A stretch of 52,859 bases of DNA from Elusimicrobia bacterium UBA6262 (lineage in GTDB: Bacteria; CAYTYR01; UBA6262): assembly GCA_002441095.1 (NCBI GenBank), contig DJVG01000056.1, positions 1 through 52,859 of the forward strand. Direction: 5' to 3'. Below the pieces are notes generated by a model, which saw only the letters and a program-made list of their open reading frames with translations, made no database searches and was not told the origin of the DNA. Of this stretch, positions 6,778 to 14,912 are shown piece after piece (positions within the stretch are counted from its first letter, which is position 1; each line of letters opens with the position of its first letter). The translations under genes and the position numbers were made by a program.

Positions 6778-9366
6778 TTATTTTTCACCGGCCCCGGTAA
6801 AAAGGATAACCTGTTGGGAAACGATATCAGCCATCAGCCTGGCCTTTAAGGCCTGGATATCAACCACTTTGACCAGGTCCCGGTACTTCTTATATTCTGG
6901 CGCAAGCTGTTCCAGTATATTCGGCAGTTTCTTAAACAAAGAGCGGTCAAAAACAACAGTCTTATGCTCGGTATAGATGGCCAGGTAGAATATCCCGGTT
7001 TCCACCAGGTCCTGGAAGAAATGCGATCCGAAAGAAATCTCCGGGACAGTATTGGCGCTGACAAAAGACAGCTCTCCCAAAACCGTCATATTATTTATTT
7101 CTGAGAAAGATACTGGCACCCCAAGAGACGGGGTGGTCGTGCCCCAGCGTCCCGGACCCAGCAGCATGACTGCCATCGTTTCCCGGTCCTCGATCTGCCG
7201 GTTTATCACCCCGATGAGCCGGGCTATATCGTATTTCTCTGTCTGGGACAGGGCATCATACTTTTCCGGCTGGACATAGATGATCCGGTGAATATCCTGG
7301 GATGTATTGCCACCCACAAAAGAACCCTGGACCGCTAAGATAATTGTTTCTTTCTTAATACCTTTAGGGATGACCACTTTCCTGCCAATTCCCTTGCTCT
7401 GGTGCGGACGGCATTGTAACAGGTTGATCTGGAAACCAGTCTTATCCTTAAAATTGACAGTAAATTCGATATCCACAGGATACTGGTAGGCAGCTTCAAG
7501 AACCTTGAGGATCTGGCGCATTGTGTTTATGAAAGCGCTGTCCTTCAGAAGTTCGTCAAAGGTGATCAGCCAGGCTTGACGGTCTTCCTGGCCCATTTCC
7601 CGCAAGCGGCGTATGGCTTCTTCATCCGGTTCAGCGATACGCGCTAAATCAAGATCTTCATCTTCAGCCAGCAATTCATTAATAGACTTGGTTTGCAGGG
7701 TATTTTCCGTAACATTGATCAGATCGATCTCATGCTGGGAGAAGCGCTGGGCATTCTTCATCCCGGTGTATGGTTTCTGTAATGGCGCATCCAGGGCGAC
7801 AATGCGGGGATAGTCCCCTTCCACCCGGTTCACAGCTCTGGTCCCGAGCCCAAATACCAGGCGTAACATACCGGCTTTAGGGTCCATATCCTTTTTCCAG
7901 ATATACGTATTATATGAAATGCCCACTCCGGCCATATCAGGGAAGAAATACTTCTTATGGTAAGAACCAGAAACCCGCTGCACCAGCAGGGCCATTTGCT
8001 CATCCTGTTGGTCCAGGCCGCGTTGCAAACGATAGGTCAAAGCATCCACATTCATGGTACTGGCATACACTTGCTTCACGGTCTCCAGGAAATGCTTGTA
8101 TCGTTCCTCCGGGGTACCCTGGTTGGCGCAAAAAACACTTTCATATTTGCCGGCAAAGGCATTCCCATAAGCATCTTCCAGCAAACTGCTGGAACGGACA
8201 ATGAACGGCGACTGGCCAAAATACTCGATCATCGAATGGAACTGTTCTTTTATTTCTTCAGTAAAATCCCCGGTCAAGAGCAATTCCCGTAATTGGGCTG
8301 CCACCGGGAAATACCCTTCCTTGGTTTTTTGCTCCATGCGTTTCTTCCACCAGCCGTTCTGTACAATATATGTGTAAAATACATCTGAGCCGATATAGAA
8401 GGAATCATGCGGTTCTAATTTTTTTTGCCAAGGTTTGTCATTATTCGCCAGGATCTTCCTGGCCAGCAGCATACCCACAGCCTTGCCACCGATAAACCCG
8501 GTACCGATCAACCGGGACTTGATGCTGACCAGGTCTTCCAACCGGAAATTTTTTTTAGTTAATTCTAAAATCCGCTCATCCCTGGCGATCATGATCTTCA
8601 GCAGGCGGTCGATCATTGCGTCCTGGTCTTTTCCCTTTGTTCCAGCATCGGTTAATTCTTCGGCCCGCAAGAATAACAGGTCCCAGTAATCCAGGTTTCG
8701 CCGGGCGCTTTTCGCTCCCTGTGTGCCCAGGAAAGAAAAAAGTTTGGCCACATCCACGCTATTGGTTAAAGGCGTGAATTGCTCCCGTTTCTGGATATGC
8801 GGCAGGAACATGGTCGGCGAATAGCGGTTCCACACTTTAACCGGATGCACAAAGTAATTACTCTCATAGTGATAGACATCGAGCAAAAGCTGGGTGATCT
8901 CCCGGATCCGGGCTACGGTACGGAAAGAATGTTTATTGCGGATAATGCCGAAATAGGCAATAGTATTTAAAATGAATAAATAGGGACAGGTGATCTTAAA
9001 AAAATTGCCGATCATCAGGTCAGTGGCCCAGGCGCTCAGGAGCTCGGAAAGGCAGTCAAACACATAATAGACGCCTTCTCCTTCTTCCCCGATGATCTTG
9101 TTCAGCTGGGTCGAAAAAGATTCAAAACCGCTATAGGCATCCAGTTTATAGGTAACAATATTTTTCCCAGCCGGCAACAGCGGTTTATGCTTGGCAAAGC
9201 GGATATAGACCACTCTTTTATGGTCTTTGACCGCCTGCTGCACAAAAGGAGTGACAAAATGCTGGTAGTCTTCGATCGTATCGATCTGCCAGACCACATT
9301 ATCACCGAGCTGTAATCCGGTGACCAATTTATCCAAACCGCGTAATCCAGTCGTTACCGCGTTCAT
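6778..9366 (-). CDS. KaiC-like domain fused to PEP synthase/PPDK N-terminal domain
   Basis: The protein has 862 residues. The first 200 or so resemble RecA/KaiC-type ATPase folds (TTGLRGLDKLVTGLQLGDNVVW), but the expected GxxGxGK(S/T) Walker A is replaced by a WQIDTIEDY sequence, so the P-loop is lost. From about residue 290 the protein matches the ATP-grasp pyruvate phosphate dikinase / PEP synthase N-terminal domain. The segment SPFIVRSSSLLEDAYGNAFA (about 384-403) corresponds to the VRSSATAED region, and a second half includes INLLQCRPHQS. The phospho-His swivel domain and the PEP-binding TIM barrel are both missing, so it cannot be a complete PEP synthase. It may be a phosphotransfer or regulatory relative. 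The start ATG follows a possible 23-codon ORF by 23 bases. Confidence 0.75.
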   Translation of the reverse strand: MNAVTTGLRGLDKLVTGLQLGDNVVWQIDTIEDYQHFVTPFVQQAVKDHKRVVYIRFAKHKPLLPAGKNIVTYKLDAYSGFESFSTQLNKIIGEEGEGVYYVFDCLSELLSAWATDLMIGNFFKITCPYLFILNTIAYFGIIRNKHSFRTVARIREITQLLLDVYHYESNYFVHPVKVWNRYSPTMFLPHIQKREQFTPLTNSVDVAKLFSFLGTQGAKSARRNLDYWDLLFLRAEELTDAGTKGKDQDAMIDRLLKIMIARDERILELTKKNFRLEDLVSIKSRLIGTGFIGGKAVGMLLARKILANNDKPWQKKLEPHDSFYIGSDVFYTYIVQNGWWKKRMEQKTKEGYFPVAAQLRELLLTGDFTEEIKEQFHSMIEYFGQSPFIVRSSSLLEDAYGNAFAGKYESVFCANQGTPEERYKHFLETVKQVYASTMNVDALTYRLQRGLDQQDEQMALLVQRVSGSYHKKYFFPDMAGVGISYNTYIWKKDMDPKAGMLRLVFGLGTRAVNRVEGDYPRIVALDAPLQKPYTGMKNAQRFSQHEIDLINVTENTLQTKSINELLAEDEDLDLARIAEPDEEAIRRLREMGQEDRQAWLITFDELLKDSAFINTMRQILKVLEAAYQYPVDIEFTVNFKDKTGFQINLLQCRPHQSKGIGRKVVIPKGIKKETIILAVQGSFVGGNTSQDIHRIIYVQPEKYDALSQTEKYDIARLIGVINRQIEDRETMAVMLLGPGRWGTTTPSLGVPVSFSEINNMTVLGELSFVSANTVPEISFGSHFFQDLVETGIFYLAIYTEHKTVVFDRSLFKKLPNILEQLAPEYKKYRDLVKVVDIQALKARLMADIVSQQVILFTGAGEK

Positions 9367-9389
9367 ATTTGCTACTCCAAACTATATCC

Positions 9390-9461
9390 CTACGATAATA
9401 TTTTGTTGAAAATTAGTTTCTTTACCTTGTCTTCCTTCACATCCACCGATTTCCCATCCAT
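9390..9461 (-). CDS. Possible 23-codon ORF upstream of the PPDK-like gene
   Basis: The ATG at 9461 has a good RBS (GGAGA, 6 bases upstream) and starts 14 bases after the AbiEii-like stop codon. The peptide begins MDGKSVDVKEDKVKK and ends LIFNKILS. It could be a leader peptide, or the 5' remnant of a deleted gene whose RBS survived. No family is recognised. Confidence 0.3.
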   Translation of the reverse strand: MDGKSVDVKEDKVKKLIFNKILS

Positions 9462-9475
9462 GCTCGTCTCCTTAA

Positions 9476-10312
9476 TTATTTATATTCATTGATTAGTATA
9501 TTAGTCTCCCTAATTGCCCTATTAATCAAGAGCTGTTCTTCATCCCGGTCAATGGCCTGATTTTCTGTATGAACATATTCAGTATAAAGTTGTACTCCAG
9601 GAGAGCCTATATTTTCAAAATATCTGTGTAATATATCTATAGAGCGTCTTTTTAAATCTTGCTGCGAACCATATTGTCTCCAAAACATTACAGGAAAATC
9701 TCCTTTTCCAATATTGGCATGAATAATACTCAAAATATCTCCGGCATGTATAATAGCTTCTTCCCTGTCATGTCTGGCTTCTTTTGGACCCCTAATATTT
9801 TCATACCTATCATCCATAGCCAAAAGCTTTAACATTACTAACGCTTGCGGTTGGATGATGCGGATATTTGCTTCTACCGATATTCCTGATGGAAGATTAC
9901 CCCTGAGTAATTCATTAAAGGATTCTCTTAAAACAATATCTGCCCCTTCACAGTCACGGGCATGCAGCCCGTCTTGAATTTTCACTCTCTTGTTTTTGCT
10001 TTTCCTATTTTCTTCGCATCCCAGGAATTCGATACGCATTACCTCATTACTGTTTGGGATTTGTTTAGCGAACTGGAAATTTCTTGCTTTCGGATCAACC
10101 TTATAATCTAATTTACTGAGAAGGTCTGCGACCTTGTGAGACTTCTCTCTCAGCGAATAAACGTCCAGAACAAAATCAAAATCCTTAGTAGGCCGTACTT
10201 TATTGAGCATAAAGTGCATCGCTTGTCCGCCGGCCAGTACAAAATCATTGCCAAAATCACCTAATTCAGTTAAAAGTTCAAGCAGGTATGTCTTCTGCGG
10301 TTCTTTAATCAT
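9476..10312 (-). CDS. AbiEii-like nucleotidyltransferase toxin
   Basis: The 278-residue protein shows the polymerase-beta-type nucleotidyltransferase signature of AbiEii/AbiGii proteins: LAGGQAMHFML followed by RPTKDFDFVLDV, where the two Asp residues would bind metal. Related toxins modify tRNA or other targets and act in phage abortive infection. The ATG at 10312 overlaps the stop of the upstream antitoxin-like gene by 8 bases, the usual coupling in these pairs. A longer frame from 10345 exists but reads through the partner gene. The region is more AT-rich than its neighbours, which suggests horizontal transfer. An alternative is a nucleotidyltransferase of a non-toxin role; pairing with the upstream gene makes the type IV TA reading the best one. 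Confidence 0.75.
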   Translation of the reverse strand: MIKEPQKTYLLELLTELGDFGNDFVLAGGQAMHFMLNKVRPTKDFDFVLDVYSLREKSHKVADLLSKLDYKVDPKARNFQFAKQIPNSNEVMRIEFLGCEENRKSKNKRVKIQDGLHARDCEGADIVLRESFNELLRGNLPSGISVEANIRIIQPQALVMLKLLAMDDRYENIRGPKEARHDREEAIIHAGDILSIIHANIGKGDFPVMFWRQYGSQQDLKRRSIDILHRYFENIGSPGVQLYTEYVHTENQAIDRDEEQLLINRAIRETNILINEYK

Positions 10313-11441
10313 TGCCAGCCCATCTCTTTGCAATAACCTTTTCAAAGAGATAATCAGCTTGCTTTAAATCTCTGCCACCTTTGGAATAGCAATCTAAATA
10401 TATTTGAATATCCGAGGCAATACGTACTCCTTCTATTTCTTTGGCATACATAAATACACCTTTGTCTTTAGCCACAGATAAATCAAATTCAGGCCCAATG
10501 CTGTCTTGGACAGGCAAGGGACCGAAGGGCAGCTTTTTCTGTATAACTTGCATAAATATCCGATCAACATTTGTGTATGGCGCTATGAAATTAGCCGCAA
10601 CAGTACCGCTCACTGCATAATTTTCAATATTTACGAGCGTACCCATCAATGCTTTCGAGGCAGGCGCTACTTCAGCAGAAAAAGGATTTTTCATATCCAT
10701 ACCTTCTGTCATAGTTCTTCTATTCATTTCTCTATATTTCTCGGCCCATTTGAAAAGCAATTGCTTAGGCTCTGGAACCAATATTTCCCGTTGATCTCTC
10801 CTAATAAGCAATTCTTCATCTAAAGATCGAATCGTTTTGGAAATAGAAGCCAAGCTTAATTTGAAATCTACCTTTTGTATTTCCGATTCTTTAACCAGTT
10901 CATTCTCTATTTCAGAAACACTCCATATTCTTTTGGGATATTGCAATAAGACTCGCAAAACACGGGAAGAAGCTCCCCAGAAAGGATTTCGTAAAATCTG
11001 CTTAACAGGAAATTTATTCGGCTGATCTAAACGCTGGATCATAACTTTGCCTGGAATCTTAATAAATAGGTTCCCTGATAAATCTAGAAAATTAATATCA
11101 TTATTAAGGCAGTAGTTTTGACTATTTGTAGTTATATAGGGGGTAATGAGGATATAGCTTTGTTTAGACTTGGAGTCTCTAACCCGGGTAAGCCAGGGAC
11201 TTATTTGTTCTAATATTTTTGGAGTAACCAGACTCTTTATTTCTCCAATAAAAATGATTTGAATACCTGAAAAATCAATAATGAGAGTCAAATCAGAACT
11301 ATTAGGCAAATTATAGCTACTATTATTACTAATGGACTTTGAATCTTTTTGCTCCAAAAGGACATCAGTTAATTTAATTCCCCTTAAACCTTCAAAGGGG
11401 ATCCCTTTTTTTATTTGTTCTATAATTTCTATTTCTTTCAT
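10305..11441 (-). CDS. AbiEi-like antitoxin/regulator of a type IV toxin-antitoxin pair
   Basis: The 378-residue protein has an N-terminal nuclease-fold-like region (LTLIIDFSGIQIIFIGEIKS) and the FLDLSGNLFIKIPG segment typical of the AbiEi-like regulator family. A winged-helix section around residues 165-240 (RVLRVLLQYPKRIWSVSEIENEL) could bind the promoter. I chose the ATG at 11441 because AGAGGAA lies 4 bases upstream; the frame extends to 11495 but then overlaps the promoter. It is coupled to the downstream AbiEii-like gene. In characterised AbiE systems the antitoxin is a repressor that binds inverted repeats at its own promoter. Here a perfect 16-bp palindrome lies just upstream (11539-11554). 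The family assignment rests on pattern recognition and should be profile-checked. Confidence 0.65.
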   Translation of the reverse strand: MKEIEIIEQIKKGIPFEGLRGIKLTDVLLEQKDSKSISNNSSYNLPNSSDLTLIIDFSGIQIIFIGEIKSLVTPKILEQISPWLTRVRDSKSKQSYILITPYITTNSQNYCLNNDINFLDLSGNLFIKIPGKVMIQRLDQPNKFPVKQILRNPFWGASSRVLRVLLQYPKRIWSVSEIENELVKESEIQKVDFKLSLASISKTIRSLDEELLIRRDQREILVPEPKQLLFKWAEKYREMNRRTMTEGMDMKNPFSAEVAPASKALMGTLVNIENYAVSGTVAANFIAPYTNVDRIFMQVIQKKLPFGPLPVQDSIGPEFDLSVAKDKGVFMYAKEIEGVRIASDIQIYLDCYSKGGRDLKQADYLFEKVIAKRWAGND

Positions 11442-11483
11442 ATATTTCCTCTTGTAAAACACATTAATTTCTTCACAATAATA

Positions 11484-11512
11484 AATATACCACATGATTA
11501 ATAAATTGTCAA
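11484..11512 (-). promoter_or_regulatory. Sigma-70-type promoter of the AbiE pair
   Basis: TTGACA (11507-11512), a 17-base spacer and TATATT (11484-11489) read on the minus strand. Transcription would begin about 35 bases before the ATG at 11441. Confidence 0.75.
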
Positions 11513-11538
11513 GAGGAAATATTGCTTTATATAAATTA

Positions 11539-11554
11539 TTTACTATATAGTAAA
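11539..11554. promoter_or_regulatory. Perfect 16-bp palindrome, candidate AbiEi operator
   Basis: TTTACTATATAGTAAA is its own reverse complement. It lies 27 bases upstream of the -35 of the AbiE promoter and 22 bases upstream (within the gap) of the QueG-like gene's stop. An operator role is inferred from position only. Confidence 0.4.
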
Positions 11555-11576
11555 ATAGCCATTAATAGGAAACTAC

Positions 11577-12251
11577 TTACTTTTTTCCCTTACAAGCCTT
11601 GACGCAAATGCCGCAGATATATTGGGGGACATACTTTTTTCTTTGGAATTCTTTCAAAACAGCAAAGCAAGCCTGGTGGTCAAAATCCTGCGGTGTTTCT
11701 TTGATCGCTTTAGCCGGGCAGGTAGCGATACAAGCCCGACAGTCCCCGCAATTATCTATCAATGGTTTATCCACAGTCAATAGCATGTCTGTTAATATCG
11801 TCACTAGTCTTACCTGGGCACCATACTGCGGAGTAATCAGCAGGTTATTGCGGCCGAGCCAACCCAATCCCGCGACAGCAGCTATTTTTTTATGGGACAC
11901 CTGCCCTTTCTGGTTTTGCCAGTCGATGACCTGGGAAGCCGGTATAGGCATCGCTTTATATCCCTGCTCCTGGATAAAAGCCGCCAGTTTCAGCGCTGAC
12001 TGGTCCAGAAAATTATTCACCTGCCGGTAATGGTTAAAATAAAGCGGGGTAGGATGATCACTGATCTCCTCTAAAACCTGTCCCTGCAGGGGGAATCCCA
12101 GGGCGATCCCGCATTTCAGGTCTTTTATTACTTCCGGCGGGAAAAGAAATTCTCCTTTTAACCGAGTTATATCAGCTACCCCGAAGAGCCGGAACCCAAG
12201 GTTAGTGGCTAAATCTTTTAGTTTATGATAATTTTGTTTTTGCTGATCCAT
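11577..12251 (-). CDS. QueG-like double [4Fe-4S] protein, short form
   Basis: The 224-residue protein resembles the cobalamin-dependent epoxyqueuosine reductase QueG core. AGLGWLGRNNLLITPQYGAQ matches the conserved AxxAGLGWxGKN(T)LLI region. Two cluster motifs follow: CGDCRACIATCP, then a lone Cys (ACFAVL) with CGICVKAC. True QueG is about 350-380 residues and carries a C-terminal HEAT-like domain that is absent here. It is safer to call this a QueG-related Fe-S oxidoreductase than QueG itself. A GGAG RBS precedes the ATG at 12251, and the start overlaps the end of the upstream lipoprotein gene, so the two are translationally coupled. Confidence 0.7.
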   Translation of the reverse strand: MDQQKQNYHKLKDLATNLGFRLFGVADITRLKGEFLFPPEVIKDLKCGIALGFPLQGQVLEEISDHPTPLYFNHYRQVNNFLDQSALKLAAFIQEQGYKAMPIPASQVIDWQNQKGQVSHKKIAAVAGLGWLGRNNLLITPQYGAQVRLVTILTDMLLTVDKPLIDNCGDCRACIATCPAKAIKETPQDFDHQACFAVLKEFQRKKYVPQYICGICVKACKGKK

Positions 12252-12723
12252 GGTTCAACTCCGTTTCAAAATACTTTTTCAAGGCGGCCAATAATCGCTG
12301 CTCGTTTTCTTTTTTTGTTTTTTCTAAGGAATACCGGAGCATTACTTCTTTACCGTCACTATTATGAAAACTACCTTCGATCACGATCTTCGTTCCTTTT
12401 TCTAATCCTATAAAGATAAGCGTATAATGAAATCCGTAAGCATTATATCCTGAGGCATACGTATCACCCCCGGTAATTTCCATTAAGCCTTTGTCGCTGT
12501 CCAGGTTGATCAGGCGGTAATCATACTTATCCGCAAACCGCATCACGGCGCGCCAGGCAGCTTCTGTGCTGAACGACACCTCATATTCGGTTGGCCCGCC
12601 ACTGTCCGGCATGACTGCCGGATGTTGTGGCCCGGCACAGCCAATTATTGAAGAAAAACCAAATATTAAAATTAAAAAATAAAAAACACATACCACAGAT
12701 ACAAATTTACTCCTGGTTTTCAA
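12223..12723 (-). CDS. Conserved-looking lipoprotein of unknown function
   Basis: The protein has a lipoprotein signal peptide with a lipobox IIGC, followed by a roughly 130-residue mature domain (EVSFSTEAAWRAVMRFADKYDY onward). The family is not recognised. The start is uncertain. The frame is open back to an ATG at 12930, but that extension runs through a 164-bp palindrome and the 3' end of mnmG and is unlikely to be protein. A TTG at 12723 gives a proper basic n-region (KTRSK) but has no RBS. A GTG at 12696 has AGGAG 13 bases upstream. The hydrophobic core of the signal peptide (FYFLILIFGF) is encoded within an AT-rich heptamer repeat arm. The gene overlaps the QueG-like gene downstream. 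Confidence 0.55.
   Translation of the reverse strand: MKTRSKFVSVVCVFYFLILIFGFSSIIGCAGPQHPAVMPDSGGPTEYEVSFSTEAAWRAVMRFADKYDYRLINLDSDKGLMEITGGDTYASGYNAYGFHYTLIFIGLEKGTKIVIEGSFHNSDGKEVMLRYSLEKTKKENEQRLLAALKKYFETELNHGSAKTKLS
12655..12690. repeat. AT-rich heptamer arm, left
   Basis: Tandem A-rich 7-mers (AAATATT, AAAATTA, AAAAATA and variants) form an inverted partner to the arm at 12895-12930. Together the two arms flank the 164-bp palindrome. Confidence 0.5.
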
Positions 12724-12885
12724 CCCGGATTTTGTAATAGGTTTGACGAACCGAGAAGAAAAAGCGCACAGTATTTTCGTCCAAATAACTGCGCGCATAC
12801 CCACAGTGGTCTGTAAGCAGTTTTTTTGACGAAAAGACCCAGCGATTTTTCTTCGAATTCCAAATCCTATTGCAAAATCCGGGTT
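12722..12885. repeat. 164-bp nested palindrome, copy 1
   Basis: The outer arms at 12722-12741 and 12866-12885 are 20 bp with one mismatch (AACCCGGATTTTG...). A second stem pairs CGAGAAGAAAAAGCGC with GCGATTTTTCTTCG, and a third pairs 12772-12792 with 12817-12837. A loop carries CATACCCACAG. Copy 2 is at 33892-34058 with internal boxes at the same offsets (CCGAGAAGAA at +29 in both, CATAC at +74/+75). Confidence 0.8.
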
Positions 12886-12894
12886 AAATTTTAC

Positions 12895-12930
12895 ATTGTC
12901 GTTTTGATATTTAATTTTTGATATTTGCAT
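12895..12930. repeat. AT-rich heptamer arm, right, inside the mnmG 3' end
   Basis: The arm contains two GATATTT words separated by AATTTTT. It is the inverted partner of the arm at 12655-12690. The mnmG stop codon (12911-12913) and its last codons (ending ANIKN) lie inside the repeat. Confidence 0.5.
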
Positions 12931-14785
12931 TCTTCCCTCTGTGCAGGTATACTATGAGTATAGATATGGCTGCCGGGGTGATACCGGATATACGCGAGGC
13001 CTGGCCGACTGACGCTGGCCGGAGTTTACTGAGTTTCTCCCGCACTTCCCGGGACAAGGCCGTAATTGACTGATAATCAAAATCTGCCGGGATCTTCATT
13101 CCTTCGATCTTTTTGAATTTTTCTATCTCCCTGGCTTGCCGGTCCATAAAACCCTCATATTTAGTGGCGATCTCGACTTCCTGGATCTCCGCCATGGTCA
13201 GGTCAAGGTCAGCGGGAGACAGTTCCGCAATATGCTTATATGATAACTCAGTCCGCTTTAATAATAAAGATAATTTAGCTGAATTTTTTATGGCAGCACT
13301 GTGCCAAAGAACCAGCTTGCTGTTAGCTTTGGCCGGAGCAATGGTAGTTTTATTCAAGCGCTTTAGTTCAGCACTGATCTGTTCTTTCTTTTTTAAAAAA
13401 AGACCCTGCTCTTCCTCGCTCACTAATCCTAATTGATAGCCAAACTCCCGTAACCGCAGGTCAACGTTGTCTTCGCGCAACACCAGGCGGTATTCCGCGC
13501 GGGAAGTGAACATCCGGTACGGCTCAGCGGTCCCCTTAGTGACCAGGTCATCAATAAGCACACCGATATAGGCCTGGCTGCGGTCCAGGATAAACGGCGG
13601 CCGGTTTTGCACTTTCAGTGCGGCATTAACGCCAGCCATCAAACCCTGCGCCGCGGCTTCTTCATAACCAGTGGTAGCATTGATCTGGCCGGCTAAATAT
13701 AAACCTGGCATTTTTTTTGTCTCCAGGGTCAACTGCAATTCGGTCGGATCCACATAATCGTATTCTATGCCATAGCCTGGACGCAGGATCTTCACTTTTT
13801 CTAATCCCGGAATTGTATGCAGGAATTTTTCCTGCACATCTACCGGCAAACTGGTAGAAACACCATTGGGATAATATTCATCAGTATTCAAGCCTTCAGG
13901 TTCCAGGAATACCTGGTGTCTCTCCTTATCCGGAAACCGTTTCAGTTTATCTTCAATGGATGGACAATACCGGACACCGGTACCTTTGATCACCCCGGTA
14001 TAGAGCGGAGAGCGGTCAAGATTAGCTAAAATTATTTCATGGGTTTCAGTGTTAGTGTACGTTAGGTAACAAGGCACTTGAGGTAAAGGAGCATGCTTTG
14101 TGGATAGCGAGAAAGGTTGTGGTGGGTCATCGCCAGACTGTATTTTAGTCTTAGAAAAATCAATGGTCTTCTTATCTAATCGCGCGCAGGTTCCGGTCTT
14201 CAGGCGGCCGGTTTTTAATCCTAATTGTCGCAATGAATCAGTCAGGCCAAGCGCTGGCTGTTCATTGATCCTGCCACCGGGGAAATGTTCCAGGCCGATA
14301 TGAATCAGACCATTTAAAAAAGTGCCTGGGGTCAGGATCACTGTTTTACCAGTGATCGTTTCTCCCTGGCCAGTCTTTAAGCCAGTGACCTGGCCATTCT
14401 CAGTCAATACTTCTGCCGCTGTCCCCTGTTTGGTTTCCAGGTTGGGCTGTTTGAACACAGCTTCTTTCATATATGTATTATAGCGGTACTTATCAACCTG
14501 GGCCCGCGTAGACCAGACAGCCGGTCCTTTAGAACGGTTCAACACCCGGAACTGGATCCCGCAGGCATCAGTGGCTTTGCCCATTTCACCACCCAGGGCA
14601 TCTACTTCCTTAACCAGCTGTCCTTTAGCCAGTCCGCCAACCGCCGGATTACAGCTCATGACCCCTATTTTCTCTATATCCATAGTGAGTAAAAGGGTCT
14701 GGCATCCCATCCGGCTGGCAGCCAGTGCAGCTTCAATGCCCGCATGCCCAGCACCAACTACAACAACATCAAAGTTAGTACTCAT
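12911..14785 (-). CDS. mnmG: tRNA uridine-5-carboxymethylaminomethyl modification enzyme MnmG
   Basis: MnmG (GidA) works with MnmE to place the cmnm5 group on the wobble uridine of several tRNAs, using FAD and methylenetetrahydrofolate. The 624-residue protein has the N-terminal FAD-binding GAGHAGIEAA, the conserved CNPAVGGLAKG and GTFLNG segments, DKYRYNTYM and EEAAAQGLMAGVNAA. Both active-site-type Cys residues are present. The length is normal. The last eight residues (GKNANIKN) extend past the usual VYLKR end and are encoded by an intergenic heptamer repeat. The RBS AGGAG is 11 bases before the ATG. Its partner mnmE is not in the window. Upstream on the same strand is the GAF-GAF-ANTAR gene, separated by a terminator. 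Confidence 0.95.
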   Translation of the reverse strand: MSTNFDVVVVGAGHAGIEAALAASRMGCQTLLLTMDIEKIGVMSCNPAVGGLAKGQLVKEVDALGGEMGKATDACGIQFRVLNRSKGPAVWSTRAQVDKYRYNTYMKEAVFKQPNLETKQGTAAEVLTENGQVTGLKTGQGETITGKTVILTPGTFLNGLIHIGLEHFPGGRINEQPALGLTDSLRQLGLKTGRLKTGTCARLDKKTIDFSKTKIQSGDDPPQPFSLSTKHAPLPQVPCYLTYTNTETHEIILANLDRSPLYTGVIKGTGVRYCPSIEDKLKRFPDKERHQVFLEPEGLNTDEYYPNGVSTSLPVDVQEKFLHTIPGLEKVKILRPGYGIEYDYVDPTELQLTLETKKMPGLYLAGQINATTGYEEAAAQGLMAGVNAALKVQNRPPFILDRSQAYIGVLIDDLVTKGTAEPYRMFTSRAEYRLVLREDNVDLRLREFGYQLGLVSEEEQGLFLKKKEQISAELKRLNKTTIAPAKANSKLVLWHSAAIKNSAKLSLLLKRTELSYKHIAELSPADLDLTMAEIQEVEIATKYEGFMDRQAREIEKFKKIEGMKIPADFDYQSITALSREVREKLSKLRPASVGQASRISGITPAAISILIVYLHRGKNANIKN

Positions 14786-14801
14786 GGAAAAATTTACTCC
14801 T

Positions 14802-14909
14802 AGCTGTATAGCTGTATAGCTTTAGAGCAAAAAACCCCATGGCCCATGGGGTAGTAAATTTTTACACTTTACATCTTTACATCTTTACATCTCTATATCT
14901 TTACAGCTG
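14802..14909. repeat. Octamer-arm inverted repeat between the ANTAR gene and mnmG
   Basis: The left arm holds AGCTGTAT tandem 8-mers (14802-14827). The right arm holds CTTTACAT tandem 8-mers ending in CTTTACAGCTG (14861-14909). Read as reverse complements the two arms match. The element encloses the terminator hairpin at 14828-14852 and starts 3 bases after the stop codon of the ANTAR gene. Confidence 0.65.
14828..14852 (-). terminator. Terminator of the GAF-GAF-ANTAR gene
   Basis: On the minus strand ACCCCATGG, one base and CCATGGGGT form a 9-bp stem followed by TTTTTT. It lies about 60 bases past the stop codon. Confidence 0.8.
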
Positions 14910-14912
14910 CCT

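Noticed and set aside
6778..9366. Full PEP synthase annotation
   Set aside because: The phospho-His swivel and PEP-binding domains are missing, so only the N-terminal domain name is justified.
12724..12930. N-terminal extension of the lipoprotein to the ATG at 12930
   Set aside because: The extra residues are encoded by repeat arms and the 164-bp palindrome and overlap mnmG. They place a signal peptide nearly 80 residues into the protein.
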